The notes beneath the pieces were generated by a model that had not been told where the DNA came from, searched no databases, and saw nothing but the letters and a program-made list of their open reading frames with translations. 64,000 bases of DNA from assembly GCA_949152475.1 (NCBI GenBank), contig OX424568.1, positions 20,373,667 through 20,437,666 on the forward strand. The letters are read 5' to 3'. The position numbers and the translations under genes are program-made. Origin of the DNA: Terebella lapidaria. Lineage: Eukaryota > Annelida > Polychaeta > Terebellida > Terebellidae. Shown here one piece after another: positions 48,203 through 60,442 of this stretch. How positions within the stretch are numbered: position 1 is the first letter of the stretch; the number at the start of each line of letters is the position of its first letter.

Positions 48203-48270
48203 TTTTTAAGGCCACGGGATAAAATAGGTATTATATATTGTCCGGTGACCTATCTTAGCCCTTGGGCTAG
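48203..48270 (+). mobile_element. 3' end of family 1 Helentron-like copy (host of the 45100-48202 insertion)
   Basis: After the insertion the host continues TTTTAAGGCCACGGGATAAA, then TGTCCGGTGACCTA and the hairpin TTAGCCCTTGGGCTAG. Together with about 43.4-45.1 kb it is one family 1 copy; a 5' terminus is not visible. Confidence 0.65.
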
Positions 48271-49234
48271 TTTTTTATGCTGATGTCCAAATGTCGAGTT
48301 CAAAACTTAGCTGCATTTCCCGGGTTTGTTAGGATTGTGTATCAGGTAACATTCTTGTAATCCCAGTGATTTGATACCCTGTATCAATGGTAATATTTCA
48401 GTTCAGTATTTAGTAATTTACTCAGTGACTAATGTATATCCTACTAGTGTACAAATCAATGCACACATAACGTTCTATTTTTTTTGTCAGCAAATTTCAA
48501 TTGTCACAGACAATTATAAATTTACATCAAGTCACCCACTGATGTGTGCTAATAGCATTCATAAGAGGTTGGTCACCAGCACTTCATTGTCATTTATCAT
48601 TATGTATATATGTATATGTATTTTTCTTGTCCCGTGTATTATTATTTATTATGTTGGGGTTTACATCTATGTCTTGATACATTGTCTAGGCATAGGCCTA
48701 TTTTTGTACCTTAATTTCGTATGAATGTATTTGGCTCTGCTTCAAACAGTTAATTACATATCTAGACTGTTGTTGACTCCAATAAAACGTTATGAAACCT
48801 TTATGTTCTTATATCTCTTGTTTTTATTTCATTAGCCGATTTTTATGAAATTTTGGATATAACTTCTGTGTATACCATTAAGCCAGGGTGTTACAAATAT
48901 GAAGTTTATGATGCCGTCAGGGGTGTTGCTAAAGAATATTAAAATGTACTCAAAATCCTCAACAGTCTGGTCTATAGAGTCGCAGTTACAAATTAATGTA
49001 GGCCTAACTCAGGCACATATGTGCGCACTGGCGGATCCAGGGGGGGGGGGGGGGGTGGGAGCGGTGGGAGCTACTGCTTCCCCCAAAGTCAAAACATAAA
49101 AAAAAATATTCGAGAAAAAATCAGTGTTCCGATCAGGATACCAACACTCTGCAAAAACCATTTTGTTCAGTACAAATATTGCTTTCACCATACTCATTGT
49201 TTCCACTCTCCTTCATTTCCCCATTTCCCCATTT

Positions 49235-50876
49235 TTAGGTTACCGGACCTATGGTCCGATAACCTATTGCCATGGCGTTGCGTCCGGCGTCCGTCCGTCC
49301 GTCGTCGTCGTCGTCGGCGTCGTCGTCCGTCCACATTTTTATCTTTAAAGTTTACGGTCCAATCTTTCTGAAAATTTGGGAAAAGATACCTTAAAATAAT
49401 TTGAGAAGGAGGTATTTTTTATTTTTTTTATTTTTTAATTTTTTTCCAAAATGGCGGCCGTTTTCGTCGAAAAACGGTCAATTTTGAACTTTGGCGGCCA
49501 TTTTCTCAAAAACTGTCTGATCAGATTTGAGATTTTTGTTTCAAAAGATTCTCGTTATGTACCTCTGTGATGTGTATAAGTTTGGTTGCCCTTGAATCGC
49601 CGGTCTGCGTATGGCGGCCATTTTGAATTTTCGACGGGTCGACGAAAAACAAATTTTTCGGCCCAAATCGCATTACTATCCAACTTTCGGCCATTTCTAG
49701 GCAAAAAAAAATTTTCACCCTTTGAAAAAAATTTTGGACGGAAAATTTTCGTCACTTTTTTCCTTCATAATGGGAGCTGCCAGGACTGTACTCATAGAAC
49801 GCTTGAAGATAGAGCTTAGAAATTGGCACTTTCAAATGGGAAGTCATATATGGCGACTTGTGTGGTGACCTTGAATTTGACCTTTGATGACCTTCAAAGG
49901 TCAAAACAGCCATTTTGGGGTAAAAAAAATGCCAAAATTTGCCTCTACACATGAAATGCTTGTAGATAGAGCTCAAGTTTGCATTATGAGCATATAGGAA
50001 GTCATATATGGAACAACTGATGATGACCTTGACCTTGACCTCAGATGACCTTGAGTGCTAAATGTCCGATGTGAAATGTGTAAATAAGCCATCGAGGCTT
50101 AAACACTTGCACATACAGATTAGGATTGTGTATAAGCTTACAAGAAGTCATGTATTCATAGCACATCTCTTGGAGACCTTGAATTTGACTTTATATATGA
50201 CCTTGAAATCCAAATCTCACAACCTTGCCTGACCTGACATGTGTAAATTGGCCTCTACAGACAAAATACTTGTTGATAGAGCTTATATGTTTGTATTATG
50301 AACATATATGAAGTCATATGCAGCATACCTAATGGTGAGATTGCAGTTCACAAAGATGACCTTGATTGGAAAATCTCAAAGTCATATGTCACTTGCAATG
50401 CTTAAAGTGATGTTGGCAGGAAAACTATTTTTTCCAAATCAATTACATATATGCCTGTGGTCTCAGAATAATACGTTACAAAACAAACTTTGCTTGATCA
50501 AATGGATAAATCAAGCATATGACAGTACTAGCAGCCGCTTTTTTTTTGTTTTGTGCGCCACTCAGAGTTACCTCTGACTTAACTTAGTTCACGCTCGATT
50601 GGCTCGAACATACACGAGTAAGCTGGAATCGCACTGTGTCACGGTATACAAAGCACCGAGAATGGCGGTAATGTAAACAAACTCAAAATATCTCCACCAG
50701 AAACTCGAAACGAAATCTATTAGAAAGGGGCGTCTGTTTGGGCATACAAGTGCAGATATATAACTGTTATGTTTTCTTCGTTCGATCAGAAAGATATGGA
50801 AAAATCCATTTAACTTACTGCCAATATCACTTTAAAGCCAAAATTGTCCGGTAACCTATCTTAGCCCTTGGGCTAA
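49235..50876 (+). mobile_element. Helentron-like family 1, copy b, 1642 bp
   Basis: 5' end TTAGGTTACCGGACC, then GGTCCGATAACCTA completing a palindrome, then a (GTCC)n/(GTC)n stretch at about 49285-49335. 3' end GTCCGGTAACCTA plus the hairpin TTAGCCCTTGGGCTAA (50861-50876). T runs flank both ends. The interior carries AAAATGGCGGCCG and at least three TGACCTTGA-type motifs. No coding. Confidence 0.8.
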
Positions 50877-52519
50877 TTTTTCTTCTCCCCGTTCCGATTT
50901 CCCTTTTTAGGGTCTTAAAGTTGGGGCAGCTACGGCCTTGGTATGATCAGAATATGGATGGTTGTATTTAAGGTGGGGAATCGCCTAGGAATTTCCATGG
51001 TCACGCAAACCATACCGGTGTAAGTTTTTGTCCATATCTTCGCGAATTCTGATCAAATCTATTTCAAATTTGGCCTGTAGTTGCTACGTGTTTGTTCAAT
51101 ATATTATACTATGTTAAAACGAGGATTTACTATGATAGTTTATGAATACAGATAACTGAATATACGTAACAAATAACAAGGTAAAACTTTCTCATGACGG
51201 TGTTAATTGCGATGATACTTGCACAACAATAAGTTCATTCGTGATCACGAACCGAGAATTAGTTTTCTGAAATTTACTGCACATAATGTGAGAAATGGTG
51301 TACAATATACAAGCAAGTTCATAAAGATGCTTCTTTTTCCAGTGGGTCTATGCGCGTCGACGAAAGTCTGGCGTATAGCGAAATTTTATAATTGCATTAA
51401 AATGAAAAGAACGAGCCGACAAACAATGACTTGCTTGCTAAATTTTAAATTTTAGCTTGCTAAATCCGTTCATGTGCACCGACCGCTGCAGTGAGTGAGA
51501 TATTATGAATGCCACAATCTTTATGAAAGCCTACTACTCGTTCACTAAATGGATGCCTTTTAAGCCGTCTGTCACCTTTTTAATCCTTATTGAAAATAGA
51601 GGAAGGCGCAGCGTATGATACTTGGGCCGCTTTGGCCGACAAATACGCTACATCTGCTAAATTTGCTTGTAAAAATCCGATAAATACTACATATCCTTGG
51701 ACATCATCAAAAAAGTGAGTCTCGGTTAGTGATCTATAATCATGTCGCACCACTATCCTGAACGTTTCGCCACAAGGCATGTGAATGAATTGAAGGTCTA
51801 CCTTGTTATCTACCAGTGACGTTCAGCTGTCTGTATTCATTGCGTGATCGAACAAATTATAATTTTTTTGCCAAACCCATTGACCAGATTAACCTTTTCG
51901 CTACTGACCCAACCCCCAGCCTCCATACTGAGCCGATTCATGCATGATTTGATAGGATTTCTATATGTTTTATTATTTTTATTTAAAGATGTTTCAGAAT
52001 AATTAGGTGTGAAAATAAAGTCACATTATAGTGTGCTATTTCTATATAGTATACTTTTCAACCCCGTTTGATCGGTTTAGGGACCAAACTTGAGACCAAA
52101 CTAGGGACCAAGCAGATGGCTATTTCCATTTCCTTTATCATACAGCCATATTCGAATTTGTAATGAAATACAATCCAATACGTTTTACTTGAGTACTTGT
52201 AGTCTTCTATATTTGTGACGAAGTGAATACCGTGGGTTTTGATAGTGTTTACAGCATGTCAATATCTTGATTAGTTATGGAGATATTAAAGTTTTGGTGA
52301 AATTGTCTGTAGTCCGAACCATTGTAATCGGTACTTGTGACGTCACAAGGTTAATGACAGGTTAATTATTCAATTAACTAAACAGTCAATTAAGCTTCTA
52401 AATTCCATTCGGTGGCAGAATGTATGTGCCAGTTTAGCGTGTAGGTACATTCTCTTGCATATATAACATTAAATACAATCAGTGAACAATTACCTATACA
52501 TCTATTGATTGCTAAAGTT

Positions 52520-52584
52520 ATGGTTACGCAGCGTAACCATCAGTGCAGCAGGAGGGGTGTGGTATGGTTACGCAGCGTAACCAT
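52520..52584. repeat. Two identical 21-bp palindromes 44 bp apart
   Basis: Each has the 10-bp stem ATGGTTACGC, a single central A, and the inverse arm GCGTAACCAT (52520-52540 and 52564-52584). It resembles the 5' palindromes of the Helentron-like families and may be another family's end. Confidence 0.6.
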
Positions 52585-53805
52585 GAGTAGAGAAAAGGTT
52601 AAGACTAGCTATGGTCAACTTTTGGGACAATTTGGCAAAGCTATAACGACTAATATGGATCAATACAAAATTGAAGATACTCCCAAATGCTGGGCGATTT
52701 CCATCCTTGAAATTGGATTAGATATACATGTTCGATCATCGATGGAATGTAATGTCATGGATTGCTCAGTGAAAATCTTAATTTTTAGAATCTCAATCTC
52801 ATTCTCCAGAGAATTCACACAAAAAGTCGTTAGATCTGGAGACTATGTTTGATGTCCTTAAAATGCCCAGAATCAACCAGAGAACATCTAAACCCCTTCA
52901 GCATGGGGCCCTTGCAGGGCCCCATTCCCCACGCCTATGGTCCAGGACTATCTCCCGTGATACATGAGCCTGCATGATCACTGCCCCCCCCCCCCCCCCC
53001 AATAAAATTCCTGGATCCGCCACTGTATATGCGTATATGTGGAGCGCTTAGGCGCATAAGTGGAGAGCATATTACTGGAACGGAAAATACTTCTAAAATC
53101 AATATGCTCATGCTGTACTGTTGGGAAAACATTGTGCTCCTGCGTGAAATGTTGTTGTCATTCTGGCTACAGCATGTTAGCCTGTGTACATTAATATACA
53201 TTTAATGGATGGATTAAAATGCATATATATCTAAATATTTGGCAGAGTTCTGACCATGTACAGAACTGAGAAAGTAATCAGCTGACAACACATCAATGCT
53301 GCGTGTTGAGCAATCTTGAATATACTTGAATGTCATCAATACAACGATCAACTGTTATTGTGAAGGTCTTACGCCCATATGTACCCATGATGAACATAAT
53401 ATCAATTTACAGCCCGCAGAATATTAATATTCTTTTCTGGTTCGATATCTAGGGATCATTTATTATTTTCAATGAGTGGTTCTGTTGCTTTCGTTGTGTT
53501 CAGCGAATGTTGCTTGAATACTTCCTTGTTACACATTGGATAGCCCATTGAAGTTCATATTTGTTGTGAATTTACACATATTGGTATGTTTCTTGTATGC
53601 GTGAATATGTCTTAGTACCAGTGCTGACATTTAGAGTCATTAACAGATTTTACTGTGCAAGCGCTGTATTGATACAAAAATGTACACTCCATAGTCCATA
53701 CCGTGACAGCGCTGAATCATGTTAAATTGTTAATACAAGATTACAGTATTTCCATATCTAATTCTAATTGCCATTAGCCCGGGTATCATATCATTTCAAC
53801 ATGTT

Positions 53806-53854
53806 CATTCATTCATTCATTCATTCATTCATTCATTCATTCATTCATTCATTA
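53806..53854. repeat. (ATTC)n microsatellite
   Basis: About twelve units of ATTC in a row, just upstream of the unidentified gene at 53971. Confidence 0.9.
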
Positions 53855-53970
53855 TTTTATTTTATTTCGAACTGCTGGTTCATAATTGTAACAACATTCC
53901 AAAGATTATACCGAACATTTGATTTTATGTATTCAGGTAGATTTGTTACTTTGTACCTCGTGTGTGGAGG

Positions 53971-56900
53971 ATGTGTGCGGCAGTTACTAGTCCACCCCTG
54001 CGTGAGCCTCAACACTACAGCCCAGTCTTCAAAGGTATACATTGAAAGATTTTGGTCGTGTATGACAGTGGCGGATCCAGGGGGGGGGGGGGGGGGGAGG
54101 AGGTGGCACTGCCCCCTCCAATGGTCTGTACAAAATGACCCTTTTCACTTTTTCATGAATACATGAATATGTACTTTTCAATTTCCACCAAACATCACTT
54201 AACAAAATATACATGTAATTGATATGCTTCGTAAGTTCCAATCCCTATGAACATTAATCTTTTGGCATACACACTGGTACATGGATTAAGTATGTATTTA
54301 TAAATTAACCACACACTACTAACATACGTGCATTTGCAATAGGCATTGAGAAACAAATACATGGATACAAAGGTCTAATAGATGTTTTTTTTTAGATTTT
54401 TCGCACCATAAAATCTAGTTACATCGCAACCCTGGTCAGTCACCCAGTTTTGTTGGAACTACATAAAATCATATTTTGATATTTACCTTGCAGTTGAGGT
54501 CTGCCTGGGTCAGCCACTGTGGCCTGTGGACAACTGTCTGCATGAAGTTCTATCTCTCTGTAGTGTTCTGGAGCTGCTCTGCAAGAAAGAGGCCAACCAG
54601 GTGACCAACAATTATTATTTCTGTTTATAACTACACCTCCCTTTACTTCTTCATATTCGCTTGTATTCTATCAAATTTAAGAAAATTTGTTGTATGAATG
54701 TTGATGTATATTTTTCTAAATGTAAAATACTAACGAGATTGAATGAATTTCAGGCACAAAAAGAGAAACGAACTGGAAAAAACCTCAGTGTGTCATTCAA
54801 GGATAAAGGTAAGAACTGTAAATGAGAAAAGCGTAATCTGAATCAATGCTTGTTGGAAATTATGAATTTGTGGAGAGTTTTTCGACTGAATATTTGCCTG
54901 AAAGAACAATATAAGTTGAGCGTTGGCTTCTATCAGTAACAGTTTGCTCGTGATAATCATCAAATAATTTCCTGATAACCTTCATTGTTTCCAATCTCAA
55001 ACTACATGTACAAGCCTATTTGAAAACTGCAACAGATATTGTGTACAAGTGCATTACCATATATTCCTTGTAGCAGAAATACATCTCTTATGTAGTTCTG
55101 CTTGTAGGGTAGAGCCCACTCCTACATTTGTTCATGTTTATATCTCTGATTACAGCACAGATAATAGTGAATCAACTGGTAGCATTGGGACCGAAGCTGC
55201 CCACTGAAGATGTGCAAAGTTACATGCAGGCGTCCAAGGTTGCTGAGCTGTATCCAAGAGCCGTAGCGTTTGTAAAGAATCCGGATACGGTACCTGCTGT
55301 CATCAGCTGGACGGCAATGCATGGTGAAGTTATGAAGATAGAATTTATGAGATATAGTTGGAAGCAGATTCACGTAAATTGCAAATACGCTTTCAGCTCT
55401 ATTACTAGTATATATTTTTGTGGACACACAATCGTTTAAACTCAATACCGTTTTTGTTGTGTGTCAGTCACAGATGCTGACTACACCAGATAGGCTCTGG
55501 AGTTTACATCTTTTCCTTTGTTTATGTAAATGTAGATAGATCTAGCATGTATGAACCATATTTTATTTAAGCCAAATGTTAGGCATCTCAATCTGAATGT
55601 GCAAAATCTTCTTTGGCTTTCAGACCATGAAGAAGCACTGTCAGCTTTACAGAAACTGCAAGGAATGGCCAAGCAATTACACACAGATGCCAACTGCATG
55701 GATAATCACAAATATATTGCCCACCAAATAGCAATGTTACATGTACGTATTATACCTAAATGCACAGATGAGCTGTCACTGCTTTTAAATTTTGTGCGGG
55801 TTCTCAAGTTTTGCAGGTACTGCCATTGAACGTCCTCTAAATATAAGTAAAATAAGGTGAGATTAAGGTGAACAAGTTGATGCAAGAATTTGAAATATAC
55901 TATCGATTTGCAGCAATCATTAGCAGCACTCAGTAAAGTGACGTACATGGTGGATTTCAAACAAAGTGTCGAGTCCCATTTCTCTGCGATAAAGCAGTGT
56001 ATAAATGAGGCAGCGGATCGGGGAATTTCACCTCATCTCCCACCAGAGGAAAGACAATGGTTTGTGTTTCAACATTCATAAATATTAGATAATGAATTTG
56101 CAGTTCAATGTAATTGGTAATATGTTGATTTCTTTGTACTTTTCCAAGAATTGATTTTGCAAAAATCTGAGTGAAGTACATTCACTCCGACTTTACACAA
56201 AGTTTTTATCCTGTGTCGTATAAAAAATAATAATTAAGGCATTTCGGCAGAAATGCCTTTATGGTTTTAGCAGAATTTTTTTTTTTTTTTTTTTTCCTTT
56301 TTTTTTTTTTCTTTTTTTTCTTCTTCTGCCACTTTTGGTTTCCGGACGATAACTTTAGATTGCCTTGACGGATCCTCGTCAAATTTTCACCACAAGTCAG
56401 AAATGATATGTGGAAGAACCCTATTCTTTTTGAGCCGGATCCGAGGTCCGTGAGGTCCGTGAGGATGAAATCAAGGCTAATTTTGAGACTTGGTTTCCGG
56501 ACGATAGCTGGAAAAATATTTACGCAATAGTTGCAGAACTCTGCATGGAGGTTCATATGCCACCAGGGAAGAACCCTATTGATTTTGGGATCGATCCGTC
56601 AAACGACCTTTGACCTAGAGGTCGAAATAATTTTTTGCTGATTCATCCTTGAGGCTTCCTGCATATCTCAGATACCGTGCATCGTAGAGCGAAACGGACG
56701 TTATTTTCGGACTCGTCGCCCTGGACAAACATCTCTAGGGTGTATTATTTTTTTTGATCCGGCTCCGAGGTCCGTGAGGTCCTTGAGGATGAAATCGAGG
56801 CTGATCTTGAAACTTGGTTTCCGGACGATAACTCGAAAAATATTCAGGCAATAGTTGCAGAATTTTGCACGGAGGTTTATATATCAACAGGGAAGAACCC

Positions 56901-58055
56901 TATTGATTTTGGGATCGATACGTCAAACGACCTTTGACCTAGAGGTCGAAATAATTTTTTGCTGAGTCATCCTTGAGGCATCCTGCATATCTCGGAAACG
57001 GTGCGTCGTAGAGCGAAACGGACGTTATTTTCGGACTCGTCGCCCTAGACAAACATGTCAAAGGGGTATTATGGATGAACTTTGACCTTGACCCCAAATT
57101 TTTTTGCCGAGTCGGCATTTTTCGTTTTCGTCGATATCTCGGGAACGGTGTGTCGTAGAGCGAAACGGACGTTATTTTCGGACTCGTCGCCCTAGACAAA
57201 CATGTCTAAGGGGTATTATTGATGAACTTTGACCTTGACCTGGATTTTTTTTGCCGAGTCGGCATTTTTCGTTTTCGTCGATATCTCGGAAACGGTGCTT
57301 CGTAGAGCGAAACGGACGTTATTTTCGGACTCGTCGCCCTAGACAAACATGTCTCAGGGGTATTATGGATGAAATTTGTCCTTGACCCGAAATTTTTTTG
57401 CCGAGTCGGCATTTTTCGTTTTCGTCGATATCTCGGAAACGGTGCGTCGTAGAGTGAAACGGACGTTATTTTCGGACCCGTCGCTCTAGACAACATTTAT
57501 CTTATATGTATTATGCATGAACTTGACCTTGACTAAAAAATTTTTTGCCGAGTTGGCATTTTTTGTTTTCGTCAATATCTCGGAAACGGTGAGTCGTAGA
57601 GCGAAACGGACTTTTTTTCCGGACTCGTCGCCCTAGACAAACATGTCTAAGGTGTATTATTTTAATGGTAAATTTTTTTGCGGAGTCGACATTTTTCATT
57701 TTCATCGATATCTAGTATATATTATAAATTAATCATCACACCGAAATGCCTCCAAGGCATCTTTAGGCCTTGACGTCTAGTTTTTTTATGGCGTAGAATC
57801 CACATTGACGTTGCTCGAAAATGCTTAAGTGTTTATACGTGCCGCCAAATAGATTTAAAAAAAAAATAGAAATGCACTTACCGGTATGCATTATGTAGAG
57901 TTTCATTTCTGTTGCAAGGATGTAATATTTTGACGTTTGTTATTTGCAGGCTGCAAGAGTTGACTGGCCAAATCATCCAAGTCTGTCACAACCCACCACC
58001 AGAAATCCAAGAGTGTTTGTACCCGGCCTTGTCCGTAATTGCTGGTGTATCGTAG
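53971..58055 (+). CDS. Unidentified seven-exon gene, 254 aa model
   Basis: Exons 53971-54034, 54494-54600, 54754-54808, 55156-55323, 55624-55742, 55914-56059, 57950-58055; borders are GT/AG and the sum is 255 codons with stop TAG at 58053. The last five exons are convincing: KEANQ, AQKEKRTGKNLSVSFKDK, AQIIVNQLVALGPKLPTEDV, SALQKLQGMAKQLHTDANCM, QSLAALSKVTYMVDFKQSVE and a C-terminus PEIQECLYPALSVIAGVS. The product looks all-helical, with no membrane segment. I do not recognise the family; a helical-repeat or scaffold protein is possible. The start is the weakest part: ATG 53971 has an in-frame TAG 12 codons upstream, but exon 1 could instead be read in another frame from an acceptor at 53936 (GRFVTLYLVCGGCVRQLL), and more exons could lie to the left. 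Exon 6-7's intron contains a complete transposon. Confidence 0.6.
54065..54120 (+). mobile_element. Terminal fragment of the CAGTGGCGGATCCAG hAT-like family
   Basis: CAGTGGCGGATCCAGG, a long poly-G run, then GGTGGCACTGCCCCC. No matching right end was found nearby, so it is a solo end within intron 1 of the unidentified gene. Confidence 0.6.
56236..57780 (+). mobile_element. Helentron-like element, family 4, 1545 bp, in an intron
   Basis: 5' end AAGGCATTTCGG followed by AGAAATGCCTT (palindrome), then a T/C-rich run at about 56277-56322. 3' end CCGAAATGCCT (inverse), the hairpin AAGGCATCTTTAGGCCTT, then GACGTCTAG next to a T run. Inside, a 147-bp repeat (TTTTCGTCGATATCTCGG..GTAGAGCGAAACGGACG) recurs about five times at 56980-57720, interspersed with TGACCTTGACC. 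Open frames follow the repeat period and are not genes. Confidence 0.75.
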
Positions 58056-58777
58056 CCGTCAATGTACAAAGCATCAAGCCATGTACGGATCTGAAATAGT
58101 TAATCTCATTTCAAATGTAATTTATTCTCGCGTGAAGACAATATACTGTTATAATTTTGCGTTTTTTATCTAGACCACTAAATTGCACGAGGTTTGCACC
58201 GTATTTTTGGTTGATCATGTCTTGCTTCATCGTCAGAAAAACCTACAAGACATTGCATTTCATGAATAACTTTATGAACGTATCTGTGCATCGTTAATGT
58301 CAGTTTGTGCAACAGTGTAATAATCCAGTACTCAACAAAACTAAACTACCCCTGAGTGCATATGTTTGCAGTTTTGTAACACAGATTCACTAGTAAGGAT
58401 TTATCATTGTTGTGGTACGTGTATTTGTTTGCAATACATGTAGTCAGTATTCAAGTTTGTGGAAATTTTATTTGTTCATTATGAAAAAATAATTATGAAT
58501 CCACTGCAAAAAAACACATTCCATGCAATTTTAAAACCTCGTTTTCCACAGATTTCTACTGTATTGTTCTAAGGATCTGATGTGTGAATTTTAAAAGGAT
58601 TAATCTCAGTATGATACTGGTGGCAAGATATGCCAAGTTTTGTTTTGATGTCCTACAAAATGTCACTCGAAAGTTGTTCACGAGAATATTTTTCGTACTT
58701 TATTTGTGTATATCATGGACGGTTGTATTTATAAAGGTACATGTTGTTGTGTGTTCACATACCAAGTAAACAATAAA
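58056..58777 (+). other. 3' UTR of the unidentified gene
   Basis: Non-coding AT-rich sequence from the stop codon to AATAAA at 58772-58777. Confidence 0.5.
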
Positions 58778-58799
58778 ATGGTTGAAAATGATGTTCAAT

Positions 58800-59737
58800 T
58801 AATGATGTTTTCCAATTGAGTCTTATGGTTTTAGCAAGGGTCATTTCCTGTCCTTTTGGTATCCAGACGATAAGTTTGGCTCAATGTACCGAGATGTTTT
58901 TGCTCCCTGTTTCAGAGCCCTGATAATTCATGAGGCTAAATTCAATTTCTGGATGATAACTCAAAATGTTTTCCAGCAAAGTGATTCACAATGAAACCTC
59001 ATTTAGGTTCATATGTGTGGTGATTATCGAGGAAGAAATGAGTTGATTTGGGGGTCAATCCAGGGCCAGAAAATTCCTTGTCGAGTCATCCCTGAAAAAG
59101 ATACTTCGAAGGGCATTGTTCATTTGTTGAATATACATGTATTTATGCCATTCAGTTTCCAAGAAAACAATTTTTGTTTTCGATGGAAATACTGTTAATT
59201 ATCCCATGTTTATTCACGGAATACAGATTATATCTACGTCTAGCTGTTTGTATCCCATGAGGCCGAAGGCTCCTATTGAGTGCTCATTTCTACCTGAAAA
59301 TTGTTTAATTAAATTGTCCATTGGTAACAAATTTGTAGAAGATTTGTTTTATGACCATATGGGAAGTCGTATAAGGTGCGTCGTTTTGTGACCTTGACAT
59401 ATGAATGACCTCGAGTGTTAAAGCACAAGGTCTATGTCTCAAGATATGGATTTTGGAAACGAAACTATAAAAGACGGACAGAGCTCAGGTATGTATAAGA
59501 GAATTGTGAGAAGTCTGTTTTGGTACATCTATATAGCTATATGTGACCTCAATCTTCATCTGAGTGTTCAAACCCCTGACGGCAAATTTGTCAATTAGAC
59601 ACAAATGCTTACACAAAGAGCTCATATAAATTCGTATCATATAGAAATTCATATGTGCTGATAATTTTTGTATGTGGCCTCGAATATGACCTCGGGTGAC
59701 ACTCGTTGCCCAAACTCGAGGCCATGGCTAAATATGA
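58800..59737. repeat. Degenerate Helentron-like interior sequence
   Basis: Resembles the interiors of families 4 and 1 (TATCCAGACGATAAGTTTGG, GTGACCTTGACATATGAATG) but has lost both ends. No gene. Confidence 0.4.
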
Positions 59738-60442
59738 TTAGCCATACGTCCGGTAACCTATTGCCGTGGCATTGCGTCCGTCGTCCGTCCGCCGCCCGTC
59801 CGTCGATCGTCCGTCCACGTTTGTATTTTTAAAGTTCACAGACGGATTTTTCTGAAATTTTGCACAAAAATGCCTAAAAATTTCTCAAGAGGGTGTTATT
59901 CTTTAGTTTTTTGATTTTCACATTTGTCCCAAAATGGCGGCCATTTTTGACGAAAAATGGCCAATTTTGGACTTTGGTGGCCATTATCTCGAAAACTGTC
60001 TGATCAGGTTTGATATTTTTGTTTCAAAAGATTCCCCTTATGTACCTTTATGATGTGTATAAATGTGACAGCCATTTTGAATTTTTGACTGGTCGATGGA
60101 AAAAAAAATTTCTGCCCCAAATCGCATTACTATCCATTTTGGGTCATTTCTAGGCAAAAAATAATATATGTTCACCCTTTGAAAAAAAAATTGGTCTTGA
60201 AAAATTTTAGAATTTTTTTCCTTCATAATGTGAGCTGCCAGAAATGTACTCCAAAAATGCCTGAAGATAGAGCTTGAAAATTGGCTCTTTCAAATGTCAT
60301 ATATGGCGACTTGTGTTCTGTCCTTGAATTTGACCTTGGATGACCTTGAAAGGTCAAAACAGCCATTTGTGGGTCGAAAGATGCCAAATTTGCACCTGGT
60401 CAACCAAAATTGTCTGATAACCCATCTTAGCCCTTGGGCTAA
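59738..60442 (+). mobile_element. Helentron-like family 1, copy c, 705 bp
   Basis: 5' end partly decayed (TTAGCCATACGTCCGGTAACC), then CGTCCGTC microsatellite, AAAATGGCGGCC block and the 3' hairpin TTAGCCCTTGGGCTAA (60427-60442). Shorter than copies a and b by loss of interior sequence. Confidence 0.7.

Larger units (their letters stand above)
49026..53025. mobile_element. Putative 4.0-kb hAT-like element, CACTGGCGGATCCAG family
   Basis: Left end CACTGGCGGATCCAGG with poly-G, right end poly-C with CCTGGATCCGCCACTG. Flanks TATGTGCG (49018-49025) and TATATGCG (53026-53033) match in 7 of 8 positions. Near the right end is a GC-rich palindrome (stem ATGGGGCCCT, about 52901-52923). A family 1 Helentron-like element is nested at 49235-50876. 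Alternatively the two ends belong to separate, rearranged copies. Confidence 0.55.

Noticed and set aside
56939-57705. Serial minus-strand frames with the repeated peptide SLYDAPFPRY
   Set aside because: Translations of the 147-bp tandem repeat of the family 4 element.
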